Assembly: GCA_013140395.1 (NCBI GenBank)
Contig: JABFSY010000003.1
Coordinates: forward strand, 1-5,357
Source: Cyclobacteriaceae bacterium
GTDB lineage: Bacteria > Bacteroidota > Bacteroidia > Cytophagales > Cyclobacteriaceae
Reading direction: 5' to 3'
DNA length: 5,357 nt
Positions within the stretch are counted from its first letter, which is position 1. The number at the start of each line of letters is the position of its first letter. Under the pieces are notes generated by a model. That model worked only from the letters and a program-made list of their open reading frames with translations. It searched no databases and was not told where the DNA came from. Of this stretch, positions 1-5,357 are shown in pieces. A program made the position numbers and the translations under genes.

Positions 1-494
1 GAATTGGTAGAGATATTCATGTGGGAGACACCATCATCGGTATAAAAGGCCGTGTTGGCTTTGAAGCCGCAGCTACCCTGCTTATCATCAAAGCACATCA
101 TGCTTTGGAGAAGCATGTGCTTACGAAATGGCAGTTGAGCTGGAAGGACCAGCTGGCACAATTTTATGGCAATTGGCTGCATGAAGGGCAATACCTGGAT
201 CCCGTGATGCGCAATATAGAAGCGTTCCTCACGAACTCTCAAGAAAATGTAACAGGCGAAGTGTCCATCACACTTTATCCTTACCGTTATCAAGTAAACG
301 GTATTGAATCACGCTATGATTTGATGTCAAGCAAGTTTGGCAAGTATGGCGAGATGAATTTGGGTTGGACGGGAGATGATGTGAAAGGGTTTACAAAGAT
401 TTTTGGTAATCAGGTGGCGATCCATTATCAGGTTGCAAGTTCCCAGTTGCAGGTTACCGGTAACCAGAAACCCGAAACTGGAAACAAATTATGA
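1..494 (+). CDS. argG: Argininosuccinate synthase, C-terminal part (5' end outside window)
   Basis: This is the 3' end of the gene for argininosuccinate synthase, the cytoplasmic enzyme that joins citrulline and aspartate using ATP. The frame is open from base 3 and gives 163 residues. It begins IGRDIHVGDTIIGIKGR-VGFEAAA, a conserved stretch of the ArgG C-terminal domain, followed by LHEGQYLDPVMRNIEAFL and KFGKYGEMNLGWTGDD, both typical of ArgG proteins of Bacteroidota as I remember them. The GTG at 21 lies inside this conserved block and is not a real start. The family body appears to end near GNQVAIHYQV. The last 18 residues (SSQLQVTGNQKPETGNKL) are encoded by the palindromic element at 439-485 and are not family sequence. 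The TGA stop overlaps the argC ATG. Identity is secure; the tail as an insertion product is inferred. Confidence 0.96.
   Translation, partial: IGRDIHVGDTIIGIKGRVGFEAAATLLIIKAHHALEKHVLTKWQLSWKDQLAQFYGNWLHEGQYLDPVMRNIEAFLTNSQENVTGEVSITLYPYRYQVNGIESRYDLMSSKFGKYGEMNLGWTGDDVKGFTKIFGNQVAIHYQVASSQLQVTGNQKPETGNKL
439..485 (+). repeat. Heptamer-built palindromic element, copy A (inside argG 3' end)
   Basis: This 47-base element lies within the last codons of argG. It reads as 7-base units GTTCCCA, GTTGCAG, GTTACCG, then after a central inversion CGGTAAC (sharing two bases with the previous unit), CAGAAAC, CCGAAAC, TGGAAAC. The core GGTTACCGGTAACC (452-465) is a perfect 14-base palindrome. The outer arms 439-448 and 476-485 pair at 9 of 10 positions. 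It has three units on the left and four on the right. Related copies lie at 1470-1516 and 3630-3670. It resembles a REP-type element; no transposase gene is in view to confirm this. Confidence 0.85.
491..494 (+). other. ATGA stop/start overlap, argG to argC
   Basis: The argG stop TGA (492-494) lies within the argC start ATG (491-493). Such an overlap usually allows terminating ribosomes to restart on the next gene. Copy A ends only 5 bases upstream, so the argG reading frame reaches this overlap only by being translated through the element. No Shine-Dalgarno-like sequence precedes the ATG; the bases before it are A-rich. Confidence 0.8.
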
Positions 495-1468
495 AACAGC
501 AAATCAAAGCAGGCATTGTCGGTGGCGCAGGATACACTGGGGGAGAAACAGTGCGGTTATTGTTGAACCATCCTGACGTAGAATTGAATTTTGTTCAAAG
601 CAGAAGTCAAGCAGGCAAGCCAGTTACTACCGTTCATCATGATCTTGTTGGAGAAACTGAGCTTCGCTTTTCTGAAGGTTTTAGTCCACCCGTTGATGTT
701 TTATTCCTTTGTTTGAGTCACGGTGAAAGTAAAAGCCTTTTAGCCGAAAATGATTTTCATTCTTCTACTCGCATCATCGACTTAGGGAATGATTTTCGTT
801 TAGGCGATAAAGCAGGTGACAGAGAATTTGTATATGGGCTTCCTGAATTCCAACGAGAAAAGATTAAACAAGCAAATAACATTGCCAACCCAGGTTGTTT
901 TGCAACTACCATACAATTGGGATTATTGCCATTAGCAAAAGCAGGCCTTCTCGCAGAAGTCCATACAACCGGAATTACTGGCTCAACTGGTGCTGGTCAA
1001 AAATTGCAAGACGCTACACATTTTAGCTGGCGCGCCAATAATGTGTCTGCCTACAAAACGTTGACACATCAGCATCTCGGAGAAATCAATCAAACCATAA
1101 AATCACTGCAGCCTGAATATTCAAGCAGCATCAACTTCGTGCCGTGGCGTGGTGACTTTACCAGAGGCATCTTTGTGTCATCTGTGTTGGATTGCAACTT
1201 GAGCTTAGAAGAAGCAAATCAATTGTTTAAAGAGTACTACAAGTCACATCCGTTTACTCATGTAGCTGGCGAGATGATTGATATCAAACAAGTGGTAAAC
1301 ACAAACAAGTGCTTACTCTATTTGGAAAAGGCAGGCAGCAAGCTTGTCATCCACTCAGTCACCGATAACTTATTAAAAGGAGCAAGTGGGCAAGCCGTGC
1401 AGAATATGAATTTGATGTTTGGACTTGATGAAACTGTGGGGTTAAAATTAAAGGGGAGTGTTTTTTAA
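491..1468 (+). CDS. argC: N-acetyl- (or N-succinyl-) gamma-glutamyl-phosphate reductase
   Basis: This cytoplasmic enzyme reduces N-acyl-glutamyl phosphate to the semialdehyde with NADPH, the third step from glutamate. The protein has 325 residues, close to the usual size. It opens with the nucleotide-binding loop GIVGGAGYTGGE (residues 8-19). DLGNDFRL (97-104) and VYGLPE (114-119) are family blocks. NPGCFAT (133-139) holds the catalytic Cys136, and GSTGAGQK (164-171) follows. THQHLGEI (192-199) carries the likely catalytic histidine, probably His195. The ATG start places the dinucleotide loop at the normal distance from the N-terminus and overlaps the argG stop. The TAA stop is one base before copy B of the palindromic element, so this protein does not get a repeat-derived tail. 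Whether the acyl group is acetyl or succinyl cannot be told from this protein alone. Confidence 0.96.
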   Translation: MKQQIKAGIVGGAGYTGGETVRLLLNHPDVELNFVQSRSQAGKPVTTVHHDLVGETELRFSEGFSPPVDVLFLCLSHGESKSLLAENDFHSSTRIIDLGNDFRLGDKAGDREFVYGLPEFQREKIKQANNIANPGCFATTIQLGLLPLAKAGLLAEVHTTGITGSTGAGQKLQDATHFSWRANNVSAYKTLTHQHLGEINQTIKSLQPEYSSSINFVPWRGDFTRGIFVSSVLDCNLSLEEANQLFKEYYKSHPFTHVAGEMIDIKQVVNTNKCLLYLEKAGSKLVIHSVTDNLLKGASGQAVQNMNLMFGLDETVGLKLKGSVF

Positions 1469-1469
1469 A

Positions 1470-1516
1470 GTTCCCAGTTCCAGGTTTCCAGTTACTGGTA
1501 ACTGGAAACCTGGAAC
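1470..1516 (+). repeat. Heptamer-built palindromic element, copy B (argC-argD gap)
   Basis: This 47-base element starts just after the argC stop. The units are GTTCCCA, GTTCCAG, GTTTCCA, GTTACTG, then TGGTAAC (sharing two bases), TGGAAAC, CTGGAAC. Arms 1477-1495 and 1498-1516 are perfect 19-base inverted repeats around a TG centre, so the RNA could form a stem of about 18 pairs. It has four units on the left and three on the right, the reverse of copy A, which suggests opposite orientation. The downstream sequence is A-rich with no T run, so it is not a standard intrinsic terminator. The rest of the gap, 1517-1543, is AT-rich, and I see no clear promoter or ribosome-binding site in it. Confidence 0.9.
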
Positions 1517-1543
1517 AATTAAACACCAAAAAATAAGTTAACG

Positions 1544-2680
1544 ATGAGATTATTTGACGTCTACCCTCTCTTCCCAATCGAGCCTATAAAAGCGCAAGGT
1601 TCGTGGCTGTGGGACAAAGAAGGAAATAAATATTTGGACTTATATGGTGGTCATGCAGTAATTTCTATTGGTCACAATCATCCGCATTTTGTAGAAGCAC
1701 TCAAATCACAATTGGATAAAATCAGTTTTTATTCCAATAGCATCAAAAACGAATTGCAGGAAAAGCTTGCAGAGAAACTTGGTCAACTTTCAGGTTACCC
1801 CAATCACCAACTGTTTCTTTGCAACTCTGGTGCTGAAGCTAACGAAAATGCGCTGAAGCTCGCTTCGTTTGTCAATGGCCGTAAAAAAGTGATCGCGTTT
1901 AAAAAAGCATTTCACGGTCGAACGTCCGGTGCAGTTGCGGCCACTGACAATCCAAAGATTGTGGCGCCCTTCAATGCCAACCACGAAATTGTCTTTCTTC
2001 CATTGAATGACGAGGCTGCGTTTCTGAGTGCCATTAATAAAGACATCACAGCAGTAATCATCGAAGGAATCCAAGGTGTGGGCGGCATTCACCTTCCCAC
2101 TCACGCATTTCTTCAACTACTCTCCAAAAAAAGCAAAGAAGTCGGGGCATTGCTGATTTTAGATGAGGTACAATCAGGCTACGGGCGAACTGGTAAATTT
2201 TTTGCACATCAATTCGCTGGCATTGACGCAGACTTAATCACCATCGCAAAAGGGATGGGTAATGGTTTTCCGGTGGGTGGTGTACTTATTCATCCGGACA
2301 TCAAACCATGGAGTGGAATGCTCGGAACTACATTCGGAGGAAATTACCTGGCTTGTGCAGCCTCGTTGGCGGTCTTAGACGTAATAGAAAAAGAAAACCT
2401 AATGCAGCATGCGGCAGAACTGGGCAGCTACTGGATGCAGGAACTGAAAAAATTCTCACACATTTTGGAAGTGCGTGGGCAAGGGCTGATGATTGGTTTT
2501 GATTTACCTGAATCACTCACATCACTGCGTAAAGACTTACTCTTCAAACACCATATCTTTACAGGCGAAGCTAAACCAAACACGGTGCGCTTATTGCCGT
2601 CTTTGGCTTTGTCAAAAAATGATGCTGATTTATTTTTAGAAGCATTGGCAAAGCAATTTAAACAAGTCACTGCCCTATGA
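1544..2680 (+). CDS. argD: Acetylornithine (or succinylornithine) aminotransferase
   Basis: This PLP-dependent class III aminotransferase converts N-acyl-glutamate semialdehyde to N-acylornithine using glutamate as amino donor. The length of 378 residues is near the family norm. LYGGHAVISIGHNHP (33-47) is the N-terminal substrate region. SGAEANE (95-101) binds the cofactor phosphate, and FHGRT (123-127) is the next family block. Glu174 lies in IIEGIQG. LILDEVQSGYGRTG (204-217) has Asp207 for the pyridine nitrogen. TIAKGMGNGFPVGG (233-246) has the Schiff-base Lys236. GTTFGGN (261-267) supplies the phosphate-binding threonine from the partner subunit. The ATG at 1544 gives the expected LFDVYPLFPIEP beginning. 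The stop overlaps the argF' start. ArgD enzymes commonly accept several acyl-amines, so the exact substrate is open. Confidence 0.95.
   Translation: MRLFDVYPLFPIEPIKAQGSWLWDKEGNKYLDLYGGHAVISIGHNHPHFVEALKSQLDKISFYSNSIKNELQEKLAEKLGQLSGYPNHQLFLCNSGAEANENALKLASFVNGRKKVIAFKKAFHGRTSGAVAATDNPKIVAPFNANHEIVFLPLNDEAAFLSAINKDITAVIIEGIQGVGGIHLPTHAFLQLLSKKSKEVGALLILDEVQSGYGRTGKFFAHQFAGIDADLITIAKGMGNGFPVGGVLIHPDIKPWSGMLGTTFGGNYLACAASLAVLDVIEKENLMQHAAELGSYWMQELKKFSHILEVRGQGLMIGFDLPESLTSLRKDLLFKHHIFTGEAKPNTVRLLPSLALSKNDADLFLEALAKQFKQVTAL
2677..2680 (+). other. ATGA stop/start overlap, argD to argF'
   Basis: The argF' ATG (2677-2679) overlaps the argD TGA (2678-2680). The two encode consecutive steps of the pathway, so coupled translation would keep their amounts matched. 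No Shine-Dalgarno-like motif is seen just upstream. Confidence 0.75.
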
Positions 2681-3675
2681 AAAAGTTCATTTCGTGTGAG
2701 GATGCCCCCGATTTCCAACTACTCATAGCAAAAGCATTGGAATACAAAAGTAACCCGTTCAAGGATGTTACGCTCGGCAAGGGAAAGCGAATGGGTTTAC
2801 TTTTTCTGAATCCAAGTATGCGGACGAGATTGAGCACAGAGATTGCCGCCAAAAATCTTGGCATGGATGTAATCGTTTTTAACGTGGGGCAAGATGGCTG
2901 GGCGTTAGAGTTTGAAGACGAAGCTATCATGAGTGGCACCACGGTAGAGCACGTGAAAGATGCTGCTCCCATTCTCGGAAAGTACTTTGATGTATTGGGG
3001 ATTCGAACTTTCCCCTCTTTAAAGAATAAAGAAGATGACTACAGTGAATTGTACATCAACCAATTTGTGAAGTATTCAGGCGTTCCTGTTGTCAGCTTAG
3101 AGAGCGCGACCCTGCATCCGCTTCAAAGCCTGACCGACCTCATCACGATTCAGGAGATGTTCAAAGAAAAAAGAAAACCAAAAATAGTATTGACCTGGGC
3201 TCCCCATGTGAAAGCATTACCCCAATGTGTGGCCAATAGTTTTTCACAGTGGGTCAGCGCTTGGGGTGGTGCAGAATTTGTAATCACGCATCCGGAAGAC
3301 TACGAACTTGATACAAAATTTACTAAAGGAGCAACCATTACTCACAATCAAGATGACGCACTAAAGAATGCAGACTTCGTGTATGTGAAAAACTGGAGCA
3401 CCTTCGCGGATTACGGAAAAATTTATTGTAATGATCCCGAATGGATGCTTACCCATGAAAAGTTAGCCTCAACCAACAATGCAAAAATAATGCACTGCTT
3501 GCCTGTTAGGAGAAATGTAGAGTTGAGTGATGAAGTGCTCGATAGTACTTCGAGCCTCGTAACACAACAAGCAAGCAATCGGGTGTGGGCTGCGCAGGCG
3601 GTGTTGGCAGAAATACTAAATCGTTTCAAGTTGCCAGTTACCGGTAATGGGAACCCAGAAACTGGCAAACTCTAA
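2677..3675 (+). CDS. argF': N-acylornithine carbamoyltransferase, predicted N-succinylornithine type
   Basis: This enzyme transfers a carbamoyl group from carbamoyl phosphate to N-acylornithine, giving N-acylcitrulline. It resembles Bacteroides fragilis succinylornithine transcarbamylase and Xanthomonas acetylornithine transcarbamylase, not ordinary ornithine carbamoyltransferase. SMRTRLST (47-54) is the carbamoyl phosphate loop. HPLQSLTDL (147-155), TWAPH (173-177), YVKNW (236-240) and HCLPVRRN (273-280) are further active-site blocks. Val90 in GTTVEH occupies the position that is Glu92 in the Xanthomonas enzyme and Pro90 in the Bacteroides enzyme; published work shows that changing that Glu to Val, Pro, Ser or Ala gives succinylornithine preference. 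The family body ends near Phe317, as in the roughly 318-residue Bacteroides protein as I recall it. The last 15 residues (KLPVTGNGNPETGKL) are encoded by palindromic copy C. Family assignment is firm; substrate is inferred. Confidence 0.93.
   Translation: MKKFISCEDAPDFQLLIAKALEYKSNPFKDVTLGKGKRMGLLFLNPSMRTRLSTEIAAKNLGMDVIVFNVGQDGWALEFEDEAIMSGTTVEHVKDAAPILGKYFDVLGIRTFPSLKNKEDDYSELYINQFVKYSGVPVVSLESATLHPLQSLTDLITIQEMFKEKRKPKIVLTWAPHVKALPQCVANSFSQWVSAWGGAEFVITHPEDYELDTKFTKGATITHNQDDALKNADFVYVKNWSTFADYGKIYCNDPEWMLTHEKLASTNNAKIMHCLPVRRNVELSDEVLDSTSSLVTQQASNRVWAAQAVLAEILNRFKLPVTGNGNPETGKL
3630..3670 (+). repeat. Heptamer-built palindromic element, copy C (inside argF' 3' end)
   Basis: This 41-base element covers the final codons of argF'. 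The units are GTTGCCA, GTTACCG, then CGGTAAT (sharing two bases), GGGAACC, CAGAAAC and TGGCAAAC, the last with one extra base. The core TTACCGGTAA (3638-3647) is a perfect palindrome. The outer arms 3631-3639 and 3660-3668 are perfect 9-base inverted repeats. The 30 bases from 3637 match 24 of 30 bases of copy A from 453, at the same spacing and in the same reading frame. Five T bases follow the argF' stop (3676-3680). The element lies in the same orientation as copy A and lacks one left-hand unit. Confidence 0.82.
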
Positions 3676-3683
3676 TTTTTACT

Positions 3684-4475
3684 ATGAACAAACTATACGT
3701 TATTAAAATCGGGGGAAATGTTTTGGATGATGAAAAAGCATTAGCACATTTCTTAAAGGATTTTGCATCGATCCAAGCTCCAAAAATATTAATCCATGGC
3801 GGAGGAAAGATCGCTACCAAGCTAGGCGACCAGCTTGGTATTGAAAGTCAATACGTAAAAGGCCGAAGAATTACAGATTCCCCTACCCTGGATTTAGTGA
3901 CCATGGTCTACGGTGGTTTGGTAAATAAACAAATCGTTGCCCAGCTTCAGGCGCTTCATTGTAATGCCCTCGGATTGACAGGTGCAGATGGGAACTTGAT
4001 TAAAGCTATAAAACGACCTATCGGTGAGGTTGATTTCGGGTTTGTAGGTGATATCACTGCTGAAAGCGTGAACTCTACATTGCTCTATTTTCTGTTAAAA
4101 CAGAATGTCATTCCCGTATTTGCTCCACTTACTCATGCAGATGGCGTGATGCTGAACACCAATGCGGATACCATTGCCTCTGTACTGGCTGTTTCGTTAA
4201 GCAAGCACTTCGATACACGTCTTATTTTTTGCTTTGAAAAAACAGGCGTCTTAAGAGATGTGGCCAAAGAAGAAACTGTTATCAATACACTCAATAAGAG
4301 TATGTATCAACAGTTACTTAAGGAGGGCGCCTTTCATGATGGGATACTACCTAAACTAGAAAATGCCTTTGATGCTATTAATCACGGAGTAAAAGAAGTA
4401 CTCATAGGAGAACATACTAATTTGTTAGCCAACACTGGTTACGACACCAAAGGCACTCTGATTACGCTTTCATGA
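3684..4475 (+). CDS. argB: N-acetylglutamate (or N-succinylglutamate) kinase
   Basis: This amino acid kinase phosphorylates the gamma carboxylate of N-acylglutamate with ATP, the second step of the pathway. It has 263 residues, close to the 258 of E. coli. VIKIGGN (6-12) contains the catalytic Lys8. HGGGK (38-42) is the glycine-rich loop. GRRIT (60-64) supplies Arg62 for the substrate. LNTNADTIAS (157-166) supplies Asn158 and Asp162, and GILPKL (220-225) has the second catalytic Lys224. The protein starts directly at the first beta strand. It therefore lacks the N-terminal helix found in hexameric, arginine-inhibited kinases, which suggests an arginine-insensitive enzyme. It begins 8 bases after the argF' stop, and its TGA overlaps the next start. 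Bacteroides fragilis uses succinylglutamate at this step; the substrate here is not determined by motif. Confidence 0.95.
   Translation: MNKLYVIKIGGNVLDDEKALAHFLKDFASIQAPKILIHGGGKIATKLGDQLGIESQYVKGRRITDSPTLDLVTMVYGGLVNKQIVAQLQALHCNALGLTGADGNLIKAIKRPIGEVDFGFVGDITAESVNSTLLYFLLKQNVIPVFAPLTHADGVMLNTNADTIASVLAVSLSKHFDTRLIFCFEKTGVLRDVAKEETVINTLNKSMYQQLLKEGAFHDGILPKLENAFDAINHGVKEVLIGEHTNLLANTGYDTKGTLITLS
4472..4475 (+). other. ATGA stop/start overlap, argB to argE-like gene
   Basis: The ATG at 4472-4474 overlaps the argB TGA (4473-4475). It is the third overlap of this form in the window, and it supports the chosen start of the deacylase: the frame stays open from here to the window end, and the first residues match an M20 N-terminal helix. 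Confidence 0.75.
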
Positions 4476-5357
4476 GGGAACATTTACATAGTATTGCTAT
4501 TGATCTTCTTCAGCAACTGATCACGATTCCTTCTTTCAGTAAAGAAGAAGATAAAACGGCCGGATTGCTTATGGGCTTCTTTAGCTATCATGGGATGGAA
4601 GCAAAGCGCGTTGGAAATAATGTATGGGCGAAAAATAAATTCTTTGATGCGTCTAAGCCCACCTTACTTTTAAATTCCCATCACGACACCGTAAAGCCAA
4701 ATCCATCCTATACTCGTGATCCGTATGCTGCCTCTATTGAAAATGGGAAATTATTTGGATTGGGAAGCAATGATGCCGGTGGACCCTTGGTGTCACTCAT
4801 TATGACGTTCTTCAATTATTATGAACGGCCAAACCTCAAGTACAATTTAGTAATGGCGGCCACAGCCGAAGAAGAAATTTCTGGTACTGGAGGGATTGAA
4901 ATGGTCTGGAAAGAACTTCCTGCCATCGATATGGCGATTGTTGGAGAACCGACATTGATGAATTTCGCAGTAGCGGAGAAAGGACTCATGGTGCTCGATT
5001 GTGTAACGTACGGAAAAGCCGGACACGCTGCTCGTGAAGAAGGTGTCAATGCGATCTATCAATCACTCAAAGACATCGAATGGTTTCGTACCTACGAATT
5101 CCCTAAAATCTCTGAATCACTCGGTAAAGTAAAAATGTCGGTTACCGTTATTAACGCTGGTCAAGCACACAATCAGGTTCCCTCAGAATGCAAATTTACA
5201 GTAGATGTTCGGGCAACAGATGCGTACTCGTTAGAAGAAATCTTGGCGACTATCCAACATCATGTTCAATGTGAGGTAACACCCCGCTCACTAAGACTTC
5301 GTTCTTCTGGAATTCCAAAAGTACACCCACTGTATAAGGCTGGCGAAAAACTAGGAG
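4472..5357 (+). CDS. argE: M20 metallopeptidase-family N-acylcitrulline/N-acylornithine deacylase, 3' end outside window
   Basis: This is a zinc-dependent M20 amidohydrolase of the ArgE/DapE group, open for 295 codons to the window end; about 60 more residues would be usual. LNSHHDTV (67-74) gives metal ligand His70 and Asp72. GLGSNDAGG (96-104) gives the bridging Asp101. ATAEEE (130-135) gives the likely general base Glu134 and ligand Glu135. VGEPT (157-161) gives ligand Glu159. GKAGHAAREEG marks the start of the dimerisation domain. The last metal-binding histidine should lie beyond the window. In an operon with an argF' and no argF in view, its most likely job is removing the acyl group from N-acylcitrulline. 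A role closer to succinyl-diaminopimelate desuccinylase (DapE) is the main alternative, but the location argues against it. Confidence 0.92.
   Translation, partial: MREHLHSIAIDLLQQLITIPSFSKEEDKTAGLLMGFFSYHGMEAKRVGNNVWAKNKFFDASKPTLLLNSHHDTVKPNPSYTRDPYAASIENGKLFGLGSNDAGGPLVSLIMTFFNYYERPNLKYNLVMAATAEEEISGTGGIEMVWKELPAIDMAIVGEPTLMNFAVAEKGLMVLDCVTYGKAGHAAREEGVNAIYQSLKDIEWFRTYEFPKISESLGKVKMSVTVINAGQAHNQVPSECKFTVDVRATDAYSLEEILATIQHHVQCEVTPRSLRLRSSGIPKVHPLYKAGEKLG

Noticed and set aside
439..485. CRISPR-like array.
   Set aside because: The copies are more than a kilobase apart and divergent, with genes and no regular spacers between them.
619..632. GCCAGTTACTACC inside argC looks like a unit of the palindromic element.
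   Set aside because: It is a single partial match without an inverted partner and encodes ordinary ArgC residues (KPVTTV).
1470..1530. Copy B as an intrinsic terminator of argC.
   Set aside because: No T run follows the stem on the + strand, the opposite strand also lacks one, and the next gene belongs to the same pathway.
1359..1577. Reverse-strand open frame across the end of argC and the gap, containing FPVTSNWKPGTG.
   Set aside because: It is open because the heptamer repeat lacks stops on both strands and because it overlaps argC; no family resemblance was seen.
4819..5062. Reverse-strand open frames within the deacylase region.
   Set aside because: They lie opposite a well-supported M20 coding frame and show no recognisable family features.
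5139..5157. GGTTACCGTTATTAAC inside the deacylase resembles the element core.
   Set aside because: It is not a full palindrome, has no 7-base units around it, and encodes the conserved MSVTVINAG strand of the family.

Overview
The window is an almost gap-free stretch of an arginine biosynthesis operon. All genes are on the + strand and read in the order argG (3' part only), argC, argD, argF' (N-acylornithine carbamoyltransferase), argB, argE-like deacylase (5' part only). The protein sequences, the use of an argF' instead of a classical argF, this gene order, the moderate GC content and the lack of obvious Shine-Dalgarno sequences all point to Bacteroidota. The order Cytophagales or a relative is my best guess, from memory of similar proteins and not from a search.

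Layout: 1-494 end of argininosuccinate synthase; 491-1468 N-acyl-glutamyl-phosphate reductase; 1469-1543 the only real intergenic gap, mostly filled by a strong palindrome; 1544-2680 N-acylornithine aminotransferase; 2677-3675 N-acylornithine carbamoyltransferase; 3684-4475 N-acylglutamate kinase; 4472-5357 M20-family deacylase, cut by the window end. Three junctions (argG/argC, argD/argF', argB/argE) are 4-base ATGA overlaps, which suggests translational coupling. No promoter, tRNA, CRISPR array or transposase gene was seen.

Pathway: the genes encode the acylated-citrulline variant of arginine synthesis. ArgB, ArgC and ArgD make N-acylornithine. ArgF' carbamoylates it while it is still acylated, the ArgE-like enzyme removes the acyl group to give citrulline, and ArgG makes argininosuccinate. 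ArgF' has Val at position 90, the site that separates acetylornithine enzymes (Glu) from succinylornithine enzymes (Pro in Bacteroides fragilis). This predicts the succinylated version of the route.

The most unusual content is a family of three short related palindromic elements at gene ends (439-485, 1470-1516, 3630-3670). Each is built from 7-base units of the form GTTnCmR running into a central inversion, followed by the complementary units. Two copies are translated: they replace the ends of ArgG and ArgF' with similar tails containing VTGN-x-x-P-ETG. Because 7 is not a multiple of 3, a run of such units shows the same heptapeptide in every frame and contains no stop. That may explain how these elements can sit in reading frames. 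They look like REP-type or heptanucleotide-repeat elements and are the main item for follow-up.
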